64,000 nucleotides of DNA from Desulfonatronum thioautotrophicum. GTDB taxonomy: Bacteria > Desulfobacterota > Desulfovibrionia > Desulfovibrionales > Desulfonatronaceae. The position numbers and the translations under genes are program-made. The stretch spans positions 682,001 to 746,000 of the forward strand of contig NZ_JYNO01000001.1 of the NCBI RefSeq assembly GCF_000934745.1, written 5' to 3'. Below, one piece after another: positions 1 to 8,696 of this stretch. Within the stretch, counting starts at the first letter, position 1, and every line of letters begins with the position of its first letter. A model generated the notes under the pieces. It ran no database searches and was not told where the DNA came from. It saw only the letters and a program-made list of their open reading frames with translations.

Positions 1-912
1 CTGTCGAGCGGCACGGAGCATCATGGCTATTCCCGTTAAAACTACGGAGATATACACCAATGTGCCGACCATGGCATGCACTGGGTGCGTATCGTTCAGC
101 CTGGCCAAGGCCAGAAACCGCTCTCCGAAAAAGAGCCCCAACCCTTGCAGAAAATCCATCTGCCCAAGAGAGCCGCCAAAGGCAAAGGTCGGCCAACCGT
201 GCAGGGCGTTGTAAAGCCAGAACGGCAATCCTCCGAGAAAAAACCCCGCAAAGCCCAGCAGCAGTGTCCAGGTGAAAACCCGTCGGCACAGAACAAGCGC
301 GAGCAACAGCGCCGAACTGACCAGAGCCGCCGTAACCAGTTGACTGGACCACCAGCCCAATCCGCCGATTATTCCAAGCAAAAAGAGGGCCTGACCTGAC
401 AAGCGACCGTTTTCCAGGGTATCATTGGCGATTCTGGCACTCATCCACAGCGCCAGGGTGCCGAAAAGCAGGCACGCCGCGTAGCCGCCTCTGGGGTGGA
501 CGCCGTATTAAAAAAAGCCCAGTGGCCCGATGACGGCAAAAGCGACGGCCGCCAATCCGGCCCTGGAGCCGCCGATGTCCCTGGCCCAGAGGAAAACCAC
601 CGGCAGAACCCAAAAGGACACAAAGGCAGTTCCCAGAGTCGCTCCAAATCCATACAGGGAAAAGACCTTCATGAACAAGGCGCTGAAGAACGCCTCAAGG
701 CTTCCCATGTGCGCCTGACCATAGAAAAAGACCGGAAAAGCCGTCCCTTCGGAAATGTGCTTGGCCATCAGCGCAACGACCCCGGCGTCCAGATTCAAGT
801 TCAGACGAAAGGACCAGGCACCGTAAATCCGGACCGCTGCCCCCAAAATAAGGAGCAGGGCAAGGACTTTTCCTTCGGATGTTTGAAAAAAAAATTTCAG
901 GTCGCTGAACAT
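1..912 (-). pseudogene. Membrane glycosyltransferase (GT39/ArnT-like), 5' part, interrupted by in-frame TAA
   Basis: The gene starts at an ATG at 910-912 and runs off the left edge. The first 134 residues contain membrane segments and a short acidic loop (NLNLDAGVVAL), as in polytopic glycosyltransferases that use polyprenyl-phosphate sugars. An ochre codon at 508-510 stops translation after GPLGFF. The same frame then stays open for another 169 codons to position 1 and continues with membrane-protein sequence (YGVHPRGGY, GLGWWSSQLV, LPFWLYNALHG). Because the frame is kept, this is a base substitution to a stop rather than an indel. It could be a true nonsense mutation or a sequencing error next to the T7 run. 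Substrate is unknown. Confidence 0.7.
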
Positions 913-1007
913 GGTGTTTTCCAGGGAGAGAGTTGATGCAGGGCACTCTTGCTCTCACCATTGTATTCTTGCAAAGACGGGGATGGTTCAGAGCAGGATG
1001 ACACTTT

Positions 1008-1039
1008 GATCGTTCCCACGCTGGAGCGTGGGAACGATC
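1008..1039. repeat. REP-like palindrome
   Basis: A perfect 15-bp inverted repeat (arms 1008-1022 and 1025-1039, GATCGTTCCCACGCT with a 2-base centre) lies in the 308-bp gap between the two glycosyltransferase genes. Compact palindromes of this GTTCCCACGCT type are common dispersed intergenic repeats. No gene was seen in the rest of the 913-1220 gap. Confidence 0.6.
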
Positions 1040-1197
1040 GGAACGTCCTGAAGAACGATCCCTCGTTCAGCCAGGCAGTCGATCCTTCGCAAACAGCGAA
1101 TGCCACCCTACATAATTTCGGATAGTTCCCTGGCAACAAGAATGTCCTGAAAGTTGATGACACTATTGCAAACTGATGAAAATCATTGGGAAAGCAT

Positions 1198-1220
1198 AAA
1201 AAAAGCATCCTGGTGGATGC
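1198..1220 (-). terminator. Rho-independent terminator of the GT39 gene
   Basis: Read on the minus strand, GCATCC-ACCA-GGATGC forms a hairpin starting right after the TGA at 1221-1223. It is followed by a run of seven T (1198-1204). Confidence 0.7.
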
Positions 1221-4205
1221 TCAAGACCTCGAAAGAACAAGCTGCGTCAGTTCAACGAAATCGTCATTGCGTGCGTGTCGAGGTCGCCGAATCCCAATTG
1301 ACCTGTCCTGAGTGGGAATCCGCAAGGAAAGCCTTACGGTATAGCGACCTGGAAGATAATTTTCATCAAAGGTGAACAGCACCCTGTGAGGAGGATGAGT
1401 GCCTCCTCTTTGTTCCATGACCGTTCTGACAAAGTGGTGCCCTTGACTTTGGATGACACTACCCTCGTCCATATGGCTTATTTCAACAACATACTCAAGA
1501 AGGTAGAGAGCGGGGTCAAGTTGCGGTACGCTCCAATTCAATCGCAGTTCAAAATGCTGCCCTGTCTTTGGGTTGAGGGAATTGACCTGGAAGGCGTCAA
1601 TGCCGACTCCGTTGGTGAAGCGAATGTTTGCTGGAAATAACGGCATGTTCAGAAAATACCGATACGGTTCCAAAATTTGGTGAAGCTCTCCATTTTTATC
1701 TGGATCGATCCCGGCAATGCGATCCAGTGCCTCGAATGGTTCAATGCGCCCAGGGGCCAGGGCATGCGCGGCCTTGTACATCTGAAGCGCCTGCCCGAGT
1801 TCGCCGCTTTTTTTCAATATATTGCCACGCTGAAAAAATATCTTCCACGACGGCCCAAACGCGTTTTGGATTTCAGGCTGTGAAGCCATCAGTCCCCGCA
1901 ACACTGAAATCTGTTCCTTGACCACCTCAAGCGGATTGACGGCAACAGGACTCAACCGGGTCGCCACCAGCGGGTCGATGCCGAATTCCTCAAAAAACCA
2001 GGCCTCATCCATTTTGCCGAGGATGCTCGTCAAGCCGGACAAGGCACTTTCCCGGTCCTCAAACCCAAGGATTTGGGAAGCTTCCGCAATGGTCAGCACT
2101 CCACCGGCCAGTCCGGACTGCGCCATGACCAGCTTTTCAGAGAAATTGAGGGCTGTTTGCTCGTGACGATCAAACGAGGCGAAGGCGGCCTGGTAGTCTC
2201 CGGCAAGATAGAGTTCTCTTGCCGTTTCTCTCTCCGAGGTTGCAAGAACAATTCGGACAGGGCTGAGGTTAAAACGGCTTTCGGCCTTGAGGCGGTAGAA
2301 ATGACGCGGAGATCGGGAAAGCGGGATTTCCTTTGGCGAGTCCAGGTGCAGCACCGCGGTCTCGTGCGGCTGCAGCGTGACGTTTTGGGCAATACCACCG
2401 AATCGGACGGAAACTTCCGCGGGGGAGTCGGAGCCACGCAGAAAAAGAGCGCTCCGCGGCAGGGGCGCGTCGGAGACGACCACGGCTGTAACCGTTTCTC
2501 CGTGGGTCAGTTCCCAGGTTTTCCCGCAGCGCGACAGCCGGGGAGCCTGGGCCTGGACAATGGTATCCCTCCTGGATGCAGGATATCTCTCCATGACCGG
2601 CATGGAGAACCCTGGCCGCATGATGCTGTTGTCAGGGGGAACAAAGAAACGAATGTCCATGTTGCGCACCCGTGACAGCTTGTCCTGCTCGAAGATAACC
2701 TGATGAATTTGGACATGATCCGGTGGATCTCTTCGAGTCCTGTCTGAAAGGACAAATGCATGTTGGATGACGGGATACTCTGAATCCCCCCAGCGTGCGG
2801 TATCAAATGTATAGGGTCCGGAATGGAGCTGAAACTCTCGAGGCAGGGTGTCCAGAGCCCACGTTTCCGCGACTCGCCGGGTGTCGGTCTGACGAAAAAA
2901 GAATATTTCATGCCAGGAGTGGTTGCCAAGGTAAACAAGCGATGCGCAAAAAAGGGCGAGGCAAGACAGTCTGGCCAGGTATTTTCTCGTTTCGCTGGCC
3001 CAGAGCAGATGCAGCATCGCAGCGCAGGCTACCAGCAACATGGGAATGATGACAGTGAAGTAGTCCGGATGACTTAACGGCTTGGCAGTCAATCCAACCA
3101 GGATGAAAAGCACGGGCAAGGAGAAGATCACCCAGAAGTGCTTGTGTTTTCGGAATATGATCATCGCCAAGCCGCTCATGGCCAGCGGAATCCAACCGAT
3201 ATAGTCCGCCAGCAGGGGCAGATTCAAGCGCATTGCCAAAATGAATCGTGACCAGAGAGGAAGTTCACGCATTTCCTGTGTCATTCCAAAGCTGGATGTA
3301 TAAGCCATGAAATTAATCAGGTCTCGAAATGCTCCGCTAGGGTACACAAGCAGCGATGGCGTGCTGATCAAGACACCGAGTACAAAAAAAACTGGTATAA
3401 TACTGCTTCGCAGAAGAAATTGCCTTGTGAGCCATGTCTTCGGGGCAGGAAAGGCAAAAAGATGAGCAAGACCGATGGGAAGGAGCGCTACTCCAGCATG
3501 GTATTTCGCTGAAAAGGCGAAGGCGGCGGCCAGTGTTCCGAAAATATAGTAGATATAACGTGACGATTCGGCGATGCGCAATGCAAAAAAAACAGCCAGG
3601 AGTGCAAAAAAAGCGGCTGTCGAATCGGACATGGCGTAATTACTGACAGTTATGTCCACGGGTGAGAATGCCAGCAACAGTGCGGCAAAAATTCCTGCCG
3701 TCAAGCCGAAATACCTGTGGCCGATAAAAAAGACCAGAACCACCGCCAATGCTGAAAACAGTGAGTTCATGATCCGAATGGCCCAAAAGATGGTAAGTGT
3801 TTCAGGATGAAATGGTGACGGTGGGATTCCCAGTTGCCAATGGACGAAGTCTCTTGTCGCAGCATACATCCGAAAAAGATATTCAGCGAGGTGGCTGTTG
3901 AAATAGGGGTAGCCGTCGTAGTCCCTATGTCCAATATGCTGATAGTACTGCCTTCCAAAGTCGTCACTCAAGAAACGTTCTACAGCACGAACCTGTTTAA
4001 GAGTATCCGGATGATATATGTTTCCTGAATGCAGGTCGTTTGAAAGCCCACTTGTTCGCAAAAAAAAAGCAAGCAGAAAAAAAGCGCAAGCCAGTAGGGC
4101 TACGTACAGCCAAAGGCTTTGCTTTTTTTGAGATGTATCGATGCTGAACATATACTGCATGAGGTTGATGACTATTTTAATTTTCTGGTATTCCACGGGG
4201 AGCAT
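1221..4205 (-). CDS. GT39-family membrane glycosyltransferase with long soluble C-terminal region
   Basis: 994 residues. After a short N-terminal tail there is a membrane segment at about 31-50, then a loop with YHPDTLK (around 64-70), and a series of hydrophobic helices to about residue 430. This is the layout of PMT/ArnT-type glycosyltransferases that move a sugar from a polyprenyl phosphate on the outer face of the inner membrane. The C-terminal half is soluble. It contains helical stretches that resemble TPR units (about 650-830) and ends in a region rich in beta-type sequence. No strong ribosome-binding site precedes the first ATG; in-frame ATGs at 4160 and 4151 are alternatives. It is probably transcribed with the GT2-GtrA gene upstream and ends in a terminator. 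Acceptor and sugar are unknown. Confidence 0.8.
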   Translation of the reverse strand: MLPVEYQKIKIVINLMQYMFSIDTSQKKQSLWLYVALLACAFFLLAFFLRTSGLSNDLHSGNIYHPDTLKQVRAVERFLSDDFGRQYYQHIGHRDYDGYPYFNSHLAEYLFRMYAATRDFVHWQLGIPPSPFHPETLTIFWAIRIMNSLFSALAVVLVFFIGHRYFGLTAGIFAALLLAFSPVDITVSNYAMSDSTAAFFALLAVFFALRIAESSRYIYYIFGTLAAAFAFSAKYHAGVALLPIGLAHLFAFPAPKTWLTRQFLLRSSIIPVFFVLGVLISTPSLLVYPSGAFRDLINFMAYTSSFGMTQEMRELPLWSRFILAMRLNLPLLADYIGWIPLAMSGLAMIIFRKHKHFWVIFSLPVLFILVGLTAKPLSHPDYFTVIIPMLLVACAAMLHLLWASETRKYLARLSCLALFCASLVYLGNHSWHEIFFFRQTDTRRVAETWALDTLPREFQLHSGPYTFDTARWGDSEYPVIQHAFVLSDRTRRDPPDHVQIHQVIFEQDKLSRVRNMDIRFFVPPDNSIMRPGFSMPVMERYPASRRDTIVQAQAPRLSRCGKTWELTHGETVTAVVVSDAPLPRSALFLRGSDSPAEVSVRFGGIAQNVTLQPHETAVLHLDSPKEIPLSRSPRHFYRLKAESRFNLSPVRIVLATSERETARELYLAGDYQAAFASFDRHEQTALNFSEKLVMAQSGLAGGVLTIAEASQILGFEDRESALSGLTSILGKMDEAWFFEEFGIDPLVATRLSPVAVNPLEVVKEQISVLRGLMASQPEIQNAFGPSWKIFFQRGNILKKSGELGQALQMYKAAHALAPGRIEPFEALDRIAGIDPDKNGELHQILEPYRYFLNMPLFPANIRFTNGVGIDAFQVNSLNPKTGQHFELRLNWSVPQLDPALYLLEYVVEISHMDEGSVIQSQGHHFVRTVMEQRGGTHPPHRVLFTFDENYLPGRYTVRLSLRIPTQDRSIGIRRPRHARNDDFVELTQLVLSRS

Positions 4206-4238
4206 TGCGATTTTTCGGCAAGAGTTGCTCCATTTTAG

Positions 4239-4324
4239 GCCGCTCTTTCAGGGCTTGTCTCAAGCCCCAAGAGGGCGGCATATTTTAGATGATTCTAAAA
4301 CAAAAAGAGCCCTGAAAGGGCGGC
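4239..4324. repeat. Pair of inverted REP-type repeats
   Basis: GCCGCTCTTTCAGGGCT at 4239-4255 is inverted at 4308-4324 (AGCCCTGAAAGGGCGGC) with one mismatch. Between them lie the shorter complementary segments GGGCTTGT and CAAGCCCC. The arms share the 'gccc...cagggct' core with the REP array around the Y1 transposase at 56477, so they may belong to the same family. Confidence 0.55.
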
Positions 4325-4390
4325 CCAAAGACATCACTGGGGAAATTTTTATCGTTTCACCCTAAACAAGTATAAATACAAGATGATGTC

Positions 4391-5506
4391 TTACTTCCAG
4401 TCCCCAACCTTATTTTCAGGAAAAACCAGGAAACGACGGGCAAGAAAGTTGAGAAGAACGACGATTGCGGAAGCAGAAAGTTTCGCAACGGCAACCCCGA
4501 TATCCAAAGCCATCAGGCCGCGTGTAATGAAAAGATCGATCACGGCTATACCGCTGACGGAAAGGTAATACACCAGCTGCTCCATCCATGTTTTCCAGCG
4601 AATATTCTTCTTGAATAACAGATGGATGCATAGCCAATAGTTAAAGGCGGCTGCTCCATAAAATGCCAGTATGACGGAAATATTCACTGAAAAGAAAGAG
4701 AAGAGCGTCAGAAACAATATCAGGTTGAAGATTGCCGCAGTGCCGCCGATAAAGAGGTAGACCAGGAACTGCATAGGCAGCGGAGATCTGTGCGCGCCGT
4801 AATGAAGAATGCAGTAGAGCGCCCTCAACCCATCTTTCCAATTGATTTTCTTTCCTTCGGCGTATGTCCGCCCATGATAGGAAATGGGCATCTCATAAAC
4901 ACGGCACCGCATCTCACTGACCTTGGCGACAATTTCAGGCTCAAAACCAAACCGGTTTTCCTGAATTTCAACGGCTTGAATGATTTCCCGACGAAAGAGT
5001 TTGTAACAAGTTTCCATGTCCGTCAGGCCAAGATCGCTGAACATGTTGGAAAGAAAGGTCAGCGCCCGATTCATCTGGCTGTGCCAAAAGTAAAGCACCC
5101 GTCGTTCACCGGAGTACAGGTATCGCGAGCCGAAAACCACGTCCGCCCTACCCTCCACGAGAGGGACGATCAGTTTGCGTAAATCTTGTGGATCATACTC
5201 AAGGTCGGCATCCTGAACTCCCACGAATTCGCCTTTGGCGTGTGCAAAGCCGGTTCGCAGCGCGGCGCCTTTGCCCTGGTTCTTGTCATGCCTCAAGAGT
5301 CGAATGTTCGGAAACCGTCCTGCAAGTCCCTCGGCAACCTGGACGCTTTTATCTTGAGAGCAATCATCAACAATGATCAACTCCAAGGAAAGCATTTCGT
5401 CGGCAATGGCCTGGACCCGCTCGATGCAATGTTCCAGGGTCCTTTCTTCGTTGTAGCAGGGAATGACCAGGGTCAAAGTGGTTGGTCGGGCAATGTTTGA
5501 GGGCAT
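4391..5506 (-). CDS. Family 2 glycosyltransferase fused to a GtrA-like membrane domain
   Basis: 371 residues in two parts. Residues 1-230 are a GT2 domain of the dolichyl-phosphate sugar synthase type, with LVIPCYNEE at 13-21, IIVDDCSQD at 44-52, NQGKGAALRTGF and the metal-binding D99-A-D101 in VQDADLEYDP. Residues 245-365 hold four hydrophobic helices typical of GtrA. Such fusions make a polyprenyl-phosphate sugar and probably help flip it across the membrane. That product is the donor type used by the GT39-like enzyme encoded directly downstream, so the pair plausibly works together on surface-glycan decoration. The ATG at 5504-5506 has a modest AGGT-type Shine-Dalgarno. Confidence 0.88.
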   Translation of the reverse strand: MPSNIARPTTLTLVIPCYNEERTLEHCIERVQAIADEMLSLELIIVDDCSQDKSVQVAEGLAGRFPNIRLLRHDKNQGKGAALRTGFAHAKGEFVGVQDADLEYDPQDLRKLIVPLVEGRADVVFGSRYLYSGERRVLYFWHSQMNRALTFLSNMFSDLGLTDMETCYKLFRREIIQAVEIQENRFGFEPEIVAKVSEMRCRVYEMPISYHGRTYAEGKKINWKDGLRALYCILHYGAHRSPLPMQFLVYLFIGGTAAIFNLILFLTLFSFFSVNISVILAFYGAAAFNYWLCIHLLFKKNIRWKTWMEQLVYYLSVSGIAVIDLFITRGLMALDIGVAVAKLSASAIVVLLNFLARRFLVFPENKVGDWK

Positions 5507-5665
5507 GGTTTACCTGGTTTTGGTTGAAAAAATTGAACAGGTCCGGCAAAAGTATGGATTGCGAATTCGTCCTTGTGCCAGAAATGCCGGCAAAGGTTTT
5601 CTTGCCCGGACCGCTGCGCCAATGAATGCGCCAAGCTACCCCTCGCCTTGTGAAAGAAGACGGAG

Positions 5666-6985
5666 TTAAGGAGATATTGGCACCACCCGCCAGCCGTCGG
5701 CATGGGTGAATTCCCGGGCCGTGAATACCCAGATTACCAGCTTTTTATCCTGCCAGTACTCCGGGTTGCGCTGGGCCCTCCGGAAGAGGTTGATCCGGGC
5801 CGGGGTGGCTCCGGAGCCACGTACGGCGATGAGGTCCACGGGCAAACCGAGCTCCAGCGCCAATTGGTCGGCCAGCCCCGAAGCCTGGGCGTGCATGTCG
5901 CCACCAGCGTGAAAGACCAGGTTATGGCTGTCTCCAAGGAGGATTATTGGGCTGCCCTGGTCCGGATCCACGGGCTCCAGGCCCGTGGAGGCTTCCCGCC
6001 TTACCTGGCGCAGACTGACGATTTCCCGTTCCAGGTCCGGCGCTTCCAGTGCCCGCCACAGATCTCCGCTGATTTCCATGTCGTGCCAGAGTGAGTCGAA
6101 GTCCTGGGGTGTGATTTCAGCGTACCATGGCATCTTGCGAACAAGCTCGCCGATTTCCCTGGCGGCGACGACACATCCCACACCGGACCAGTGAGTGTCC
6201 TGGCGACAGAAAAGCGGCCCCTGATCGGCAAAGCGCTCCTGAAGAAAGACCTCGGTCAGGTCGAGCACCGGGATGCCCTCTTCGCGCAACAGGTCATAAA
6301 ATTCCCGATGCGCCGGGTCCAGGCGTGCCGGGGCATCTTGCGTCGCAAGGCGTTCCGCCAAGGCCTGGGAAACGAAATCCGGGTAGATCATGGCCTTGGG
6401 AGGGACCGGAACCAAAAGCAGTTCAACACCGGCAGCCTGAAGCTGGGCATGAAAATCCAGGATAGCCGGCAATGGGTCGGCGAATTCCGGATTGCTCGCC
6501 CGACTGACCTCGGCGGCCCGGTCGCCCCAAAACGTTCCAGAGGCGATATGGGCCAGTTCCTGGTCGAAGAACAGCCAGCCATCCAGCCCCTGGACGGTCA
6601 TGGTTCCGTGCGTGCGGGCCTCTTCGGCCAGTCTGGTTGATTCGGAAAGCAGAATCTTTGAGGGGTTTTCAGCCCTGACAGGCATCGCGGTGGTGAGCAA
6701 TACAAGAATACCGACGACGCTTGCCAAAAGTCGCCAGGAAGCCTGGTAATCAAAAAAATGTTCGAAGATGCTCGCTGGCTCACCACGCCGGTTTTTGGGG
6801 TTGGTGATTTCCGTAGGGGCAGACCTGGGTGTCCGCCCTTGCGTACGTTTCACGTTGTTCCGACTCATCGCGTCAATCCGTTTTGGGCGGACACCCAGGT
6901 CCGCCCCTACGGACTGACGAAATCCGCAAACGTCAGAAGAAAGAGACCGATGTGTCAACCAATACTGAATCTTCAATAGCGTCAT
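5666..6985 (-). CDS. AlgJ/AlgX-like SGNH O-acetyltransferase component
   Basis: 439 residues from the ATG at 6983-6985, which overlaps the upstream stop as ATGA, so translation is likely coupled. A hydrophobic export signal (SWRLLASVVGILVLLTTAMPVRA) is followed by a periplasmic AlgX/AlgJ-type domain: GLDGWLFFDQEL, a long helix with VPVPPKAMIYP, the catalytic-type QDTHWSG (SGNH Asp-His) and ILLGDSHNLVF (GDS serine). These proteins transfer acetyl groups, supplied by the MBOAT partner AlgI, to exopolysaccharide in the periplasm. The signal sequence lies unusually far from the start because an inverted-repeat element (6811-6912) sits inside the first 70 codons. The functional N terminus is therefore uncertain; an in-frame ATG also exists at 6868. 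Confidence 0.82.
   Translation of the reverse strand: MTLLKIQYWLTHRSLSSDVCGFRQSVGADLGVRPKRIDAMSRNNVKRTQGRTPRSAPTEITNPKNRRGEPASIFEHFFDYQASWRLLASVVGILVLLTTAMPVRAENPSKILLSESTRLAEEARTHGTMTVQGLDGWLFFDQELAHIASGTFWGDRAAEVSRASNPEFADPLPAILDFHAQLQAAGVELLLVPVPPKAMIYPDFVSQALAERLATQDAPARLDPAHREFYDLLREEGIPVLDLTEVFLQERFADQGPLFCRQDTHWSGVGCVVAAREIGELVRKMPWYAEITPQDFDSLWHDMEISGDLWRALEAPDLEREIVSLRQVRREASTGLEPVDPDQGSPIILLGDSHNLVFHAGGDMHAQASGLADQLALELGLPVDLIAVRGSGATPARINLFRRAQRNPEYWQDKKLVIWVFTAREFTHADGWRVVPISP
6811..6912. repeat. Inverted-repeat (MITE-like) element inside the 5' end of the AlgJ-like gene
   Basis: Arms of 28 bp at 6811-6838 and 6885-6912 (CCGTAGGGGC..GTGTCCGCCC and its inverse) differ at one base and enclose about 46 bp. 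The element is translated in frame as part of the AlgJ-like ORF. A related element lies at 57093-57171. Confidence 0.75.
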
Positions 6986-8694
6986 TCCAAAAATTCTCCC
7001 CATGTCGGTTCTTCCAGTTGCAAGGCGAAATCGTCCAATTCGCTGCGGTTGATGCCGTCATAGGTGTCGGCGACGTCCTCCCAGGCCCGGAGACGGATGG
7101 TCACCTCGTCACCGGGGCGCAGGCGGGCCGCCGGGGTCCAGTCATTGTCCCGCATGCCCCAGGTATAGACCACGGCCTGGGGATCGGCAAGCAAGGCCCC
7201 GTCATGTTCCAGGTCCACCAGGTGCAGGCTGAGGATGTGGTCGGCATAGGGTACGCTGCCGGGGCGGGGCACCGGGGATGCGGCGGCGACCACGGCCCGG
7301 ACTTCCAATGGCTGGTCAGGTTCGGGCTGGAAAAAAAGCGAGGGCAGGGGCTCGCCCAGTTCCAGATTGATCAACTTCCAGTCCCCCACGGCCAGTTCCC
7401 GGGCCGCGAACTGATGGATCACCACCCGCTTGCCCTCCAGGCGGTCCCGGCCTCGGGCCAGTTCACGGGCCAGAATCTCCCGTGTGGCAAAGGCTCCGTG
7501 GTCATTGCGGGCGATGCGGTCCACGGGGCGCTGCAGGGCCAGGCTGAGATGTTCGGCCAATCCGGCGGACTCTCCCCAGCCCATGGGCTCCAGGGCAAAA
7601 ATATTGGTAAAGCTATCACCCAGCAGCAGGATGTTGGCTTCAGGATCAGGCCGCCAGAAGTTGTCCTGGGTGTCCAGGATCTGTTGCAATGGAACGGTTT
7701 CCGGAGGAAAGAGCGGACTGTTCCGGGGCAGTTCCAGCATGTTGGCGATATCCCCGATATGGGCGATCTCCGCGGACCGAGTCCGAAAACCAACTGGGGC
7801 CTGGTGTTGCGGCAGCAAGTCATGCTGGTGCAGGAAATCTCCCAGTTCTCTGGCCACTCGCTGCATGGCCTCGGGCCGCCAGTGGGTGTCCGTGGCCAGG
7901 AATTGAGGGTGACCGGTCTCGGCCTTGGCCTGCATCAGATCAGGTAGTGGATCAAAGACCAGGATTCCGGCCTGACGCAGGTCCCGCAGAAATGTGGTAA
8001 AGGAGGGATTGTTCAGCGGCGTGGTTGTACTCAGGCCGGCGGCAAACATCTCCGGATGCACCATGGGCTTTACCGGGGTGGGCATGACCACCAGTTCGAT
8101 ATCCCTGGCTTGTAATTGCCGGTGCAGATCGATCAGGGCCTTGCGTGGGTCCGGTTGCGGAGCGGGTTGCCACTCATTGCCGGCGGCAGCTCTGCGAGCC
8201 AACTGCCGAGGTTCCAGAAAGCCAGGGCCGGTGAGGAAATCCAGGCCGGGCCGGTAAAAGAGCCATCCTTCCCGTCCGATGTAGGCCTGCTCATTGCCGA
8301 CACCCAGATGCACCAAGGCGGTTTGCATCCCTGGCCGGACAAGTTGGCCGAGAATGGATGCATCCTCCAAATCATCTTCAAAGCTCCCCATTTCTCGCAG
8401 GAGCAGACGGTTGGCGGCCAAAAGCCTGGAAAAAAACGCCTGGTCGGATGTGCGGAAAACGTCGATGGCCTGGGGCACAGCCTGAAAAATCTCCAGGGAC
8501 TGGGGCAGCCAGGTGGATCGCTCTCCGCGCAGGGCAGCCCGCAAATCATGGATATGCTGACTCACGGTCACCAAGCCGATGAGCAGGAGCAGGGCCAGGG
8601 ACAGCAGCCAGGCGGTGGGCCGGGATATCCGGGTCACACCCGCCTCTTCCCTTGCGGCCTGTTCCCGTGAGTGTTGCAGATCAAAATCAGCCAT
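6982..8694 (-). CDS. AlgJ/AlgX-like SGNH O-acetyltransferase component
   Basis: 570 residues from the ATG at 8692-8694, two bases after the algI stop. A longer frame opens upstream inside algI but would overlap it by about 140 bp, so the short start is preferred. One membrane anchor lies at about residues 25-45 (AWLLSLALLLLIGLVTV). The periplasmic part has REGWLFYRPGLDFLTGPGF, VVMPTPVKPMVHPEMF, ATDTHWRPEAM (Asp-His) and ILLLGDSFTNIF (GDS). This is the AlgJ/AlgX family that works with AlgI to acetylate exopolysaccharide. The C-terminal ~130 residues form an additional beta-rich segment. The stop overlaps the next AlgJ-like gene (ATGA), so the two paralogues and algI form one operon. Confidence 0.85.
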   Translation of the reverse strand: MADFDLQHSREQAAREEAGVTRISRPTAWLLSLALLLLIGLVTVSQHIHDLRAALRGERSTWLPQSLEIFQAVPQAIDVFRTSDQAFFSRLLAANRLLLREMGSFEDDLEDASILGQLVRPGMQTALVHLGVGNEQAYIGREGWLFYRPGLDFLTGPGFLEPRQLARRAAAGNEWQPAPQPDPRKALIDLHRQLQARDIELVVMPTPVKPMVHPEMFAAGLSTTTPLNNPSFTTFLRDLRQAGILVFDPLPDLMQAKAETGHPQFLATDTHWRPEAMQRVARELGDFLHQHDLLPQHQAPVGFRTRSAEIAHIGDIANMLELPRNSPLFPPETVPLQQILDTQDNFWRPDPEANILLLGDSFTNIFALEPMGWGESAGLAEHLSLALQRPVDRIARNDHGAFATREILARELARGRDRLEGKRVVIHQFAARELAVGDWKLINLELGEPLPSLFFQPEPDQPLEVRAVVAAASPVPRPGSVPYADHILSLHLVDLEHDGALLADPQAVVYTWGMRDNDWTPAARLRPGDEVTIRLRAWEDVADTYDGINRSELDDFALQLEEPTWGEFLE

Positions 8695-8696
8695 GG

